DNA of 64,000 nt. It comes from Chinchilla lanigera (lineage: Eukaryota; Chordata; Mammalia; Rodentia; Chinchillidae). The stretch lies in NCBI RefSeq assembly GCF_000276665.1, contig NW_004955446.1:15433289-15497288 (forward strand), written 5' to 3'. The notes under the pieces are model-generated. The model was given only the letters and a program-made list of their open reading frames with translations, did no database searches and was not told where the DNA came from. Position numbers and translations under genes: made by a program. Positions 34,500 through 44,944 of this stretch are shown piece by piece. Position 1 is the stretch's first letter, and each line of letters opens with the position of its first letter.

Positions 34500-35180
34500 T
34501 TTTGTTATTATTTTCAAAAAAATGTTTTGAAACTTGGTGGCTTACAAGAGCAATTCTACAGTGTCATGATTTTATGGATCAGAAATACAGGTACCACTCT
34601 ACTGGGAACTTTTCACTTGGATTTTCACATAGCTGTTCCACCTCTCTGTTGGCTGAGAGGCACTCATCTGAAGGCTCAAGTGGGGAGTACAGCAGGGAGG
34701 GTTCACTCACCTGCATGCAGAATGAGGGTGAATGATGTCAGGGAGCTCAGCTGGAGCTGACTATTAAGGCCCCTACCTGTGGCTTTTTATGGATGACAGT
34801 CTACAAAGTATGTCCAACCTGCACCTGGCAGGCTGTCTGCCTACTTTCTAAATGTGACAATGATAAATATAAAACAGAATTTGGTAACTTATACAAATTA
34901 TCTGTGTTTCATATTTTACATGTGGCCCAAGACAATTGCTGTTTATTCAATGCATCACAGACAAGCCAAAAGTTGGACACAACTAAAAGTCTTAGATAAC
35001 AGTTTTATATAACAGAATTAGTTCCCAAGAGAAGCACACCAGGCAATAGCTACATGACTTTTACGATGTATCTTCAGAAATTTTGTAGCATCATTCCCTC
35101 CATATTTTATTGGTCAGATAAATCAAAAGCCTATCAAAACTCAAAAGAGGAATGACAAACAATTTGTATTCATTATGTTA
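34500..35180 (-). mobile_element. ERVL-MaLR (MLT1-like) relic, antisense (tentative)
   Basis: 'aaacttggtggcttacaaga' near 34529, 'catgattttatggatcaga' near 34564, 'ctcaagtggggagtacagc' near 34675 and 'attttattggtcagataaatc' near 35103 follow the order of an antisense MLT1-like LTR. It is strongly diverged and the subfamily is uncertain. Confidence 0.45.
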
Positions 35181-35594
35181 AACTCTCCAGTTTGCTTTTG
35201 CTCTGTGGCTACAAATTATATTCTTACTGTATGCAACATGTAGGCACCACTCTGAAGGACCAAACTCAAAAATTCTCATCACATTACAACATTGGTATCA
35301 GGTCTGAGAAACAGGTTCTCATAGAAATCTGACGGAGATGCCTGTGAGATTCCCATTCCTTGAGTACAATTCTTCGTGCACAGCTATTTAACCATCCTTC
35401 ATTTTGATCAGAAGACTTTTGAGCAAACAGGGTAAGTCATGTTACTACCCCACCCACCTCCATACACTCCACAGACACTACTGGGACAGGTCTAGAATCA
35501 ACCTAAGAGTTATGGTCACCCAATAATGAAAAACTGAGACACACTGAGATCATAGATTGAAATTCACCCCATTTTCTTCCAAGGAACAAAACTC
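35181..35594. other. No recognised feature
   Basis: Unassigned. Confidence 0.4.
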
Positions 35595-35932
35595 AGCAAT
35601 CACAAAATGAATAACCTGGTGTAAAAATGAGCAAAAGACAGACATCTAGTCAAAGAAAATATAACACATAGTAAACTGATGTATGAGATGTTTCACATGG
35701 TATATCTTTAGGGAAATGTGAATGGAAACAGTGAAATATCATTACACGTCTATTAGTATGACAAAATTTAGAACAATTATATCTAATTTTGGCAAAGTTT
35801 TGAGAGAACAGGGACTCTCATTCATTGTTGGGGGTAGAGAGTATTTAAAACAGGTACAGCCACGTTAAAAGACACTTTGGAAGTTGTATACAAAAATAGA
35901 CATATGTTTACCTTACATTCCTACTGCCAGAT
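35595..35932 (+). mobile_element. L1M ORF2 C-terminal fragment
   Basis: 'taaaaatgagcaaaagacag' near 35622, 'gggaaatgtgaatggaaac' near 35712, 'tatcattacacgtctattag' near 35737, 'gactctcattcattgttggg' near 35813 and 'cactttggaagttgtatac' near 35872 follow late ORF2 of old L1M. Truncated at both ends. Confidence 0.7.
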
Positions 35933-36984
35933 TAAGATTGAGGTTTTGCTGTTCTGATAATACATGTACCAGTTGCCTCTCTGCTGCAGTTGGCCAATTT
36001 CCTATTCTAGCTGTCAGTGCATTTATTCATTAATATTTTTGTTGTTTGTTTTAGAAATATACTTGCTGTCATTTTAATGTTATTCTGAGAGCAGGCAAAC
36101 ATATTAAGTAGAGCTTTATAAAATCTTCCATTTCTACCACTTTCAACATACACAATCTTCATGATGAGCCCAAAATTGACCTTCCCATTTACAATTTTTT
36201 AAACATATTTTAAAAATTAAAATTATTTTTAAATAATTGTATTGGAAAATTCTAATTTAAAAATTCTAATACCTGTACAGCATCACCTGATCCTGGTCAA
36301 AATGTAATGTCTTTATATAGATAAAAAGTAGAAACTTTAATTAGCCATAGCAAACAATACAGAAGGTCCAGTTGAAACACAAATCAATAATTCGTCTCCT
36401 TATTTTCAAGCTGTTTTTATTCCTGATGTTGCAGAAGTACTGTGTACTCATATAATTTGCTTAATTAGAGTACTATATCTTAATATTTAAGTAAGCACCA
36501 AAGATGACAGGTTGTGTCTTGTCCAATCACAGCCACAGAAGAAGCATATCAGATTAAAACTAGACTTGCTTTGATTCTCCACATCTTTTCTTAATTACCA
36601 ACAATGGGACAAGTTTAAGCATTTGCAGCCTTACCCTCAAGCATAATAGCACCACTTGAGAAGTGTTAAAAATGATCTACTCCTTCAAAATATAATTTGT
36701 TAATTTAATGACTATTTACCGTGTAATGTCTACCATTTGCAAGGCAGAGAACAAGAAATGAAGGACACCACAGAATACAAGGATGACTAAGACTCTGTCT
36801 TCAGGAAGATAAGCAAAAATTTACTAATTTTACAAATAATTGCTTAATAAGATTTAAAATTATTCTACCTTCTTCAGCATTGAAAAAGAATAATACATTT
36901 TGTGACATTAATGATGTTTGCTAAGCCCAAGGTGGAAAAAAACTTTGTGTAATTCTCCTGTATTTTCTTTATTTGGATAGTAGT
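35933..36984. other. Mostly unassigned AT-rich sequence
   Basis: Nothing firm. The stretch 36705-36830 ('gcaaggcagagaacaagaaa' near 36738, then 'gactctgtcttcaggaag') recalls ancient MIR/L2-like repeats but is too diverged to call. Confidence 0.4.
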
Positions 36985-37570
36985 TGCTATAGTTTATAGC
37001 TAGATGTCTCATTGAACCCTCATGTGCTCACAGGTGAGCCTTCAGGAGGTGACTGGATCATGGGTGTGATACTGGATCATAGGTGTGACACTGGATCATG
37101 GGTGTGATACTGGATCATGGATGTAAAACTGGATCATGTGTGTGATACTGGATCATGGGTGTGATACTGGACAGTAGGTGCAATACTGGATCATAGGTAT
37201 GATATTGGATAATGGGTATGATACTATATCATAGCTGTGACACTGGATCATGAGTGTGATACTAGATCATAGGTGTGACACTGGATTAGTCCACTGGTGG
37301 GTGTATAGTTGGGTGTGATGTCCAGAAGTGAAGCCTGGTGGGAAGAGGAGGTCACCGTGTTGTGGCCTGGAAGGGTATATGCACCCTCTCTTGATGGCTC
37401 ACCACTTCCTCCCTGCCATGTCATAAGAAGTCCCCTCTGCCATGCCCCTCTGGCATGCCACCCTGCCTTAGAGCCATCTGAAACTTCCACAAACTGTGAA
37501 CTGAATAAACCTTTCTTTAAACTGTCGGTGTCAGGTATTATGACTCAGTAACTAGAAAGTAACTAAGACA
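36985..37570 (+). mobile_element. ERVL-MaLR LTR (MT/MST-type) with internal minisatellite
   Basis: Starts 'tgctatagtttatagctag' and ends '..ctaagaca', the usual MaLR ends. Between are 'ctcatgtgctcacaggtgag' near 37020, 'gattagtccactggtggg' near 37285, 'ggcctggaagggtatatgc' near 37364, 'ctgtgaactgaataaacctt' near 37495 with its polyadenylation signal, and 'gtcaggtattatgactcag' near 37530. The 5 bases before ('gtagt') and after ('atagt') differ by one and fit a MaLR target-site duplication. A 19-base tandem array (37055-37288) expands its 5' part. Confidence 0.85.
37055..37288. repeat. 19-base minisatellite, array 1
   Basis: Twelve full units plus a partial one, in exact 19-base register at 37055, 37074, 37093, 37112, 37131, 37150, 37169, 37188, 37207, 37226, 37245, 37264 and 37283. 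Typical unit: GGATCATGGGTGTGATACT, with TGATACT and TGACACT variants. The array grew from a unit that resembles the 'gactggatcatg' text native to this LTR. Confidence 0.97.
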
Positions 37571-37949
37571 ATAGTCTTACATCCACTCCATGAATAATTT
37601 TTAAAATGAGTGGAGATTAAGATTTGGACTCTATTCCCCTGTTGTATGTCTGCTTGTCCTTCATTGGGCAGGTGGCCCTAATTCTTGACCTGAGGATCTG
37701 AGGATGGAGCCCAAAGTTTCATTGTTTCCAGGAAAAAAAAAAAAAAACCTCCTTAGTCTCTTTCCATTCACTTTTTCCTTATCTCTTACTCTTTTATATT
37801 CCCACCTCTTCTTTTCTCTTGCTTCTTCTGTGAATTATGTCATGTATTCTCAGCCATTCAGAGGCCACAGAGTAGAAGATAGGAAGAAAGCAAAAGATTT
37901 CTCCATTATTCAGCCTCAGGATGGACCCGAGGATTTCAGTAAATCAGTA
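37571..37949. other. No recognised feature
   Basis: Unassigned, with a poly-A run at 37733-37747 followed by pyrimidine-rich DNA, possibly the complement of an L1 3'UTR. Confidence 0.4.
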
Positions 37950-38425
37950 GAAATTAGTAGTACAATTAGCTTAGCTGTCTTGTGTGCACATATATATTTT
38001 CCCCTTCCTTCTTACTTTCTATCTCCTTTCCCTGACCCCAGTTGTTCTTTCCTATTGAGCAGTTTCTTTTCCCTTTCACAATATCTATTGTACCTTTCAG
38101 ATTTTATTTGCACTTTCAGGTTCATGAGTATGATGCTGGATCATGGGTGTGACACTGGATCATAGGTGTGATACTGGATCATAGGTGTGACCCTGGATCA
38201 TAGGTGTGATCCTGGATCATAAGTGTGACACTGGATCATGGGAGATCTAGGGAGACAATATAGTTTTTAAACATGCAGGTCTGATTTATTTGACTTATAA
38301 GTATGGTCTTTAGTTATATCCATTTACTTATAAAAGCCTCGAGTTTATCTTTCTTTATAGCTGAGTAATATTCCACTGTAAATAAATGGCTGGCTTTATA
38401 CTAAAGAAATTTATCTGATTTGATT
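37950..38425 (-). mobile_element. LINE-1 3' end, antisense
   Basis: Pyrimidine-rich text (37998-38090) matches the complement of an L1 polypurine 3'UTR, and 'gtctttagttatatccatttac' landmarks near 38307 with 'tagctgagtaatattccact' near 38358 are typical antisense L1. The 19-base minisatellite array 2 interrupts it. The 153-codon plus-strand frame that crosses here (37704-38165) is made of these pieces and is not a gene. Confidence 0.65.
38119..38245. repeat. 19-base minisatellite, array 2
   Basis: Six full units and a partial one at 38119, 38138, 38157, 38176, 38195, 38214 and 38233, in the same orientation and register as array 1, including the same TGATACT/TGACACT variants. The surrounding DNA is antisense L1, not LTR. 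Confidence 0.97.
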
Positions 38426-38809
38426 AACCTTGCCTTGCATCACCAATACCTTCTTTTCCTATCATTTTAAATATTAGAGTGCAGGAAGGCATGCAGAACT
38501 CCCAGAATAACAACAACAAAAATTTAGACAATTTAATTATGAAAAGCACTCCAAAAGAAAGAGGGCTGTGGGAGGCATCTTTCATGAGCACAGCTAACCT
38601 AATATAGATGGTTAGGGAAGATCCCTGAAGAAGAGACTTGTCCTCATATACTTGTGGGCAGAAATAAAAGCATATTTCCACTTATCACAAAGGAGGGGAT
38701 TGGATTTGTGAAATCATGATGAATTTGAAAGACAAGATGAGTTTTAGGAATTAATGAGATGAAATGCAAATATTAGTTTTGGTCTTTAGTTAATAACCAC
38801 TGTTACCCT

Positions 38810-39175
38810 CAGCCAGAGTTTTTTGGTATTTTGAAATTTTGAAGTATAATGTAATGCTACAAATTCACCTTGCAAAGTACACAATTCTATAAGTTTTGGA
38901 AGTCATGGAACTGCCACCAGAATAATGATGGATGTTTTTCATCACTCCAAAACTTCATTATTAAGGTTATTCCACTTTTAGACTCACATCTATATGGAAT
39001 CATGTAGTATGTTGCCCTTGTATCTGGATTCATTCACTTACCAAAATGGTTTTGAGATTCTTCAGTGTTGTAATATGTATCATAATTTTTTCCTTTTTAA
39101 TTATATTAACATACATATTAATAGAAATTTTTGTTGCTTCCTCACTATTGTGATTCATTTGAGATCTTGATCTAT
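38810..39175 (-). mobile_element. L1M 3' part, antisense
   Basis: 'tatatggaatcatgtagtat' near 38991, 'ttgagattcttcagtgttgt' near 39052 and 'aatatgtatcataattttttcc' landmarks near 39071 follow the antisense end of old L1M ORF2/3'UTR. Diverged. Confidence 0.65.
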
Positions 39176-40794
39176 AGTTCAACCTGAAATTACAAAATTA
39201 CAAAATTTTCTTACAGAAAAAGCAATCCATTTGATTCTGTTTAATGTGAAAATATATTTCCTACACCACATGGAATCTGACATCTGTGAGGTCAGCTTCT
39301 CAAAATACGAGCTATAATACCTGAAAAACATCAGTGTAGTTCTTTCACAAAGGTGTTGAGTTTTAATTTTTCATTTACATGCAAGAGATTTTTATGTCCT
39401 TTGTATGATTGTGCTATAACCTTCCTTTCCTAAATATATTCTAAAAATATTTAGTAATTATTGTTTAAAAGAATTAAAATGGCAAATACTTGTCCTGCTG
39501 AAGAGAAACTCCAAAAAGAAATTGGATTCTTTCCTACCCAATGGTTTTAAAGGATATTTTGCAAACTATATCATCCACATTCAATCTATTTATTTTTTAT
39601 TCCAGGTCATTAAAGCTGGAATTTGTATAATTATATTTTTGTAGTTATGAATAAGGAAACAGATACTTGTTAAACTCTGCTTTGACAACATAATGGCAGT
39701 CATGTATGATGAAATCGATACCCATTTGTACCCACTGACTGTGATTCTGAGGGTGAGCATGACCCTCTGTACACAAAGGAGATACGGAAAGCTGAAATGT
39801 TTTATTAGTTTGCTTAGCTGTGAATCAATATTAAACACAGTAGGCAGAATAAAATGTTTCTCAAGAACATGTGTTTATTATCGGGTTGTTGCTTAAAATA
39901 ACTTTCTGATGCATTTTTAATGTATAGTGTATTTCTTCCTGATGTCTACTGAGCACAATTATTTATCCCTTCTCCTCTCCTAAAATCCTGTTACAATGAT
40001 AGGAGAAAGACAAAATCAGAAGAAACCCATTTATTTCTGGAAAATTAAAAGGGTACTCAAAGTAAGTTTCCTGAAAATATGAGACAAATGTTTCCTGGAT
40101 GGAAACTTCCACAGAGCTTAGAGCCTTATAACCTTACACAGGAAGAGGTGAACCCTCACATGAATAAATTTTCACAGTAAATAAAATAAAACATATTCTA
40201 AGAAGTAAACATCAGGGGATGAGATAGTGATCAGCGATCTAGTTAGGAGTTCTTATTGAATTACATGTCAGTGCAACAGCTGCACCAAGACCCATTTTTC
40301 TAGCAGTTGCTATGGTGTTTACTCCAGGATCAACTTTAGAAGCAGAATTCTTCAGGGGCGGCGGGGCACATGCTGAGGGAGTCAGGTTTTAGACAGAGGG
40401 AAAGAGGAAAACAGAAAGAGCCCCTCTGCAGACAGCCTCTCAAAATCAGCACTTCCTGGTTGTGTTTAGTTCATGCTAAGGAAATATAGTACCACTCAGG
40501 GTGATTAATCTAGACTCTTATTCAGAAAAAGAAATAATTAATAACCAGTAAACCCAGTATGTTTCAATAGCACTCAACACTGAACAGAAGATATTTACTA
40601 GCCTAAACAAGTAGAATCATCTCTAAGCAAATGTAAATAATGAAAGCACTGATCTATTTGGTAAATTCAGAGACATAGCACTCTTAATTACTGTGATAAT
40701 TAAAATTGCAATGACAACAATCTCGGTGAAAAATAGTACCCTGGTTTATTCAACAGTTTTGCTTACTTATACAGTAAAAAAAAAAAAAAAAAAT
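39176..40794. other. No recognised feature
   Basis: Unassigned AT-rich DNA. Poly-A run at 40776-40792 directly precedes the next element. The part 40335-40460 is less AT-rich but unrecognised. Confidence 0.45.
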
Positions 40795-41095
40795 ACCTGA
40801 AGCAACTAACTTAGTGAAAGAAAAAGTTTATTTGAGTTGTGGTTTCAGTCTGAGACCAAGTGGCTGCTCCTCTTTGCTGAGGAAGCGCTCAACGGCGGGA
40901 ACCTCTGGAAGAACAAACGGTTTCTATATCGAACAAGGGAGCAGGTGGAGAGAGAGAGGAAGGAGGTGAGTACCACAGTAGTCATGGGCTGCAGGTCCCC
41001 AATCATCAGGACCTCCACCTTCCCGTACATCTATGCTGGGGACCAACATTTCACACATAGGCCTTTGAGGGCACACCGATCCAATCCATAGTGCT
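40795..41095 (-). mobile_element. ERVL-MaLR LTR (MT/MST-type), antisense
   Basis: 'aaaaagtttatttgagttgt' near 40822, 'ggtttcagtctgagacca' near 40841, 'ggggaccaacatttcacaca' near 41039, 'aggcctttgagggcacac' near 41058, then 'gatccaatccatagtgc' near 41079 follow the antisense order of an MT/MST-type LTR. The middle is diverged. Short frames across it on both strands are chance. Confidence 0.7.
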
Positions 41096-41169
41096 GAAGA
41101 GATAGAGATAATAAAAGAGACCTAACAATAATATTTTTCATTTATGTAACTTTCAAACTCAGAGTAATA

Positions 41170-41610
41170 CATTGAGGTTAGATATTTTTAATATAAGAAG
41201 AATTATTTGAAAAATTATAACAAATTAAAACTCAGTAGATACTCTGAATAGCAAAATGGACATAGTTGAAATTCTTATTACTAAGCTGAAGTATGAAACT
41301 GAAAGATTTCCTCAAAATCCAATGGCAGATGAAAAAAAAAGGTGAAAAATACACTAATGTGAAAAACATACTAATAAAATTATACTAAATATATCATGCA
41401 GGAAACACAACAGCATGATATTTGTTCAAAGAGAAAATTAAAGGAAGATATGATTAGAGAAATAATAATAGAAGAATTCCCTGAACAACTCACTTATTAG
41501 GTAGCAAGATCCCACCAATTTCTCAAAAAAATATTTTTAAATAATTAATATAATAACGCTTTTGCTTAAATGTAAGAATATAAACAAAATCCAAGAGAGT
41601 GAAATAGGGA
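41170..41610 (+). mobile_element. HAL1/L1ME ORF1-like remnant
   Basis: 'tagatactctgaatagcaaa' near 41236 followed by 'tggacatagttgaaattct' near 41256, and 'gaagaattccctgaacaact' near 41471, follow the ORF1-coding part of HAL1/old L1. Frame broken, ends undefined. Confidence 0.5.
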
Positions 41611-43189
41611 AAAAGTTATCAGTAATTTTGTTGCCATTCTGTCCTTCTTTTCTTTTGAGCACTGCCCTGGTATGTGTGCTTGTCAACTCAGGATTCTGTA
41701 TGTCTTGAATTTGAGCACACAGAGAAATCTGCCTGGCCCCGAATCCCTATTGTCTTGAAAAGAACTATGAATACAAATGCTGATATTTGACCATGGTAGA
41801 TTTCTCTACTGTCATTCTTTAAAAATGATTGACAGCCCCATGACAGAAAAATGTTTCTGTTCTCCTTGATCGTGAAGTTAAAGAGCTGTAGGTCTTCATG
41901 TTCCTGTCTGATTTTTTGGACTCCATTCTTTGACTTTCCTGATTCTCTTGGCCAGTCTTTCTGCTTTCATTTTTTTATTAATATATATTTGCAGTACATA
42001 TTCAATACATTCAGTCTAAGTAGTTGCTATGGCTATATGTCACATCTGAATTCTTTTATGTCAACTCTTCTCCCCTGCCTATATTTTGGTGCTCTGTCCA
42101 TCTGCAAAAGATCTCCCTGTTTTCTATCACTTATCTTTTATTTTGCTCTTCAATTTATTTCTACGTTGGGCTTTGGGTTTTGCTTATAAGATAAAACATA
42201 CAATATTTAAATGTATGTGTCTGCTTGATGTTTTTAATATTCCTCTAGAAAGATCACCTGACATAAAAATTAGTCTTGTGGTTAGTTAGAAAATATTTGT
42301 TGTTAATGAAGAGAATATTTTGAGGTGCTTGTCCAACAGAGGGCAGAGAAGGAGAAAGCGGCATTGCAGGAAGCATCACTTGCTTCCCACAAGTGTAACT
42401 GTCTAATTTGTTCCTAGGCCAGGGACGGTAACCCTCTTAGAAATTTCAGTGATACAAACAGTCTGCTGCTGCTCACGCACCATAGATTCACTCCGCTGAT
42501 AGAGCAGAACGCAACACCTGGGAGATGAGAGCCTTATCTCCACAGTGTGTGATGCATCCCTCACTTCTGCCTCAAGTCTTTCCATTGATTCTTAAGCTCA
42601 GAATGTTCTTTGATGAGTTTTTCACCTATCTTTTCTTCCTGACTCTCCAGCTGTGCCCAGCTGCAGATGCAGGCAAGATGATTGCCGCTTGCTTAATGGC
42701 TCACTTGTGGCCTGTAGCTTGGGCTGCTATTCCTTTGGGAGCTTCACTATCAGTTACCCAAGGAACATAATAATACAACTCAGTACTGTAAGATTTACAC
42801 AAGGTGTAGTGAATTTTTGCTAGGAACAGGCAGTGGATATGGAAGTTCTTACCTCCTTTCTTGATGTAATATTTTGAGATGCAGATCAATGGGATTCACT
42901 GAGACATCTTAATAAGCTCTATATGCTTTTTACGTCCACCTCTGTAAAGTTCTTCAGTGAAACTGACCCCTGTTTATTTGCTATCTTCTTCCCTTCTTTA
43001 TTTCTGTTTTTTCTTTACTCTGTGTTTCCTGATTGGGACCTCCTTACCCCCATATAAAGCACTATCGGGTAGGATCTGGCTGTAGCTTCTGTATTGTAGA
43101 TAATCCAGGTTAAGACTTTCTTAGACATAGAGTGACTCAATTAACAGTAATAATGACAGAAAAAACAGTCATAAGATCAATAAAACAAT
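41611..43189. other. No recognised feature
   Basis: Unassigned. 42400-42770 is less AT-rich. The frames here (112 codons at 41851-42189, 81 codons at 42525-42770) are rich in Phe, Ser, Leu and Cys as expected from T-rich DNA and match nothing I know. Confidence 0.45.
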
Positions 43190-43330
43190 AGCAATATTTA
43201 ACATTTAATAAGGTATTGCCTATGCCAGACATTGTTCTAAGCACTTCATTTAAACAAATGCAGTTAGTTTTCATTCATGGGTAGGAATGCGCTGTAATCC
43301 TGCTTTGTGCATGAGGAAAATGGTCAGAGC
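43190..43330 (-). mobile_element. MIR SINE, antisense
   Basis: 'tgccagacattgttctaagc' near 43222, 'acttcatttaaacaaatgca' near 43243, then a region at 43298-43322 ending 'gcatgaggaaaatgg' follow the antisense MIR core. Diverged but in order. Confidence 0.65.
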
Positions 43331-44556
43331 ACCCTGACAAAGATGCAATGGCCTGTGGTGCAGAGGAAAATGCTACAGGTAATTTTCAGAAAAGTGTTAG
43401 AAGAGGGTGAATGTTCTCATGTATACTCATGGATGACACCAAAAGTAACTAAGTTCCAGTGGCACTGTGGATGTGCCCTGGGAAGAGAGGGAGTGTGTGT
43501 GGGGGGGGATTGGAAGAGCTGTTTCATGGAATGTCACAGCAGTCAGTGCTCAGACAACTCGAGAAGAGCTTCTATTCCCCATTCTAACTTCGCATAACTA
43601 CAAACCCTCCTGCCCAATGACTGTGGTGGATCAGGGATTTGAAGGTATAAGGGCAGATTCGAAGCTCATTAGCAGCCTAGCACATCTGTAGTGCGACTTC
43701 ACAGTTACCCACATGTTGGAAAGGAGCTTCATCTGAGCAGTCCCTTGAGCTGGCAGCTCTGCAGCCTTTGGTCCTGTCACCGCTGGCAGAGCGTGGACCC
43801 ACCATGTCACTAACAGTATAGTAGCTGGGCGATTTAGAAATTCTTTTGTAAGACTCATCCCTAACCACGTGCAAGGCAGAGCAACAATACCTTATGCAAT
43901 ATTCTACTCTGTGATCATATGCCAGCTTACTGGAAGTAGAAATAATATCTAGTTTATTAACATAAAGTTGCCCTGCTTAAAGCTTCATAAACATCTAAAA
44001 GAGTGATGGAACAACTAACCCATCATGGAGCAGTGATGAAACAGTGATTGGAAAGCAGGATTCCAACTCATGGTTTCCCATTTCAGGAGACATAGGGCTT
44101 AGGGCCATGGAATCTGGCCTGAGCTGCTTAGGGGAAGTAAGAAACAACCAGCACTGAGTCCGAGATTCACAAACACTTGTTTTTGTGCTTCTGGAAAAAT
44201 TGTGAAGAAGTTTTCCAAATTAAGACAGAATAGAACTTTTGCAGATACAAAGGGGATCTTCAGATGGAAGAAAATGAGAGGAAGATGGGCAGGGAAGCTG
44301 CAATACGCACATGTTCCAGTGCTCCATGATGGATTGCAAAGATATACTAATACAAATATATAAATAAACTGAAAAATATATTTTGAGAAGAATAAAGTTG
44401 ATATTTCTATATTTTAAAATGTAAGAATCTAAGCGATGATATTTGGATAATAATGTTAATGGCTTGAGAAAGTAGAAGTCCAAGAATTTTTTCTGGCTTC
44501 ACACAGGGCTGGAGTGTTTGTCTAAATATTTTACTAGACAGTTCAAAATCAAGCGC
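43331..44556. other. No recognised feature
   Basis: Unassigned. Less AT-rich between about 43440 and 43830, with a G run at 43500-43508. Overlapping short frames on both strands show no family content. Confidence 0.45.
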
Positions 44557-44558
44557 TT

Positions 44559-44632
44559 CCCCCCCTCTCTCTCTGTCTCTCTCTGTCTCTCTCTCTCTCT
44601 GTCACACACACACATTCACACACTCACACACA
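44559..44632. repeat. Compound (TC)n(CA)n microsatellite
   Basis: Pyrimidine run with TCTG interruptions turning into an interrupted CA run. Confidence 0.95.
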
Positions 44633-44765
44633 AGCTAATCCCTCACCTCCTTCAATCAATTTGTCCTCTGCTAGATTTTGTCACCTCTGAATCTAGTCTT
44701 ATTGAGCCTTAGGTTACTCTTTAAAATTCAAATTTCAATTTCGAAGTTTTAAAATAAGTAAGTTT

Positions 44766-44944
44766 GCCAGACGTGGTGCACGCCTGTAATCCCAGCACTC
44801 AGGGGCTGAGGCAGGAGGATTGCTGTGAGTTCGAGACCAGCCTGGGCTACAAAGTAAGCTCAAAGCCAGCCTGAATTGCATAGCGAGAACCTGTCTCAAA
44901 AAGACAATAAAATAAAATAAAATAAAATAATAAAATAAAATAAG
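44766..44944 (+). mobile_element. B1-type SINE
   Basis: Starts 'gccagacgtggtgcacgcct', has 'gtaatcccagcactcag', B box 'gagttcgagaccag', and the B1 internal duplication ('cctgggctacaaagtaag' and 'cctgaattgcatagcgag'). Tail is (AAAAT)n. The flanks 'aaaataagta' at 44751 and 'aaaataagtt' at 44937 look like the target-site duplication. Confidence 0.95.

Noticed and set aside
37704..38165. 153-codon plus-strand open frame
   Set aside because: It is built from pyrimidine-rich antisense L1 DNA and ends inside the 19-base minisatellite. It is Phe/Leu/Ser-rich by composition only.
37055..38245. Regularly spaced repeats resembling a CRISPR array
   Set aside because: The 19-base units are directly abutting without unique spacers, and the DNA is mammalian.
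41851..42189. 112-codon plus-strand frame with hydrophobic stretches
   Set aside because: T-rich DNA encodes Phe, Leu, Ser and Cys, which mimics membrane segments. No family match, no neighbouring exon signals that stand out.
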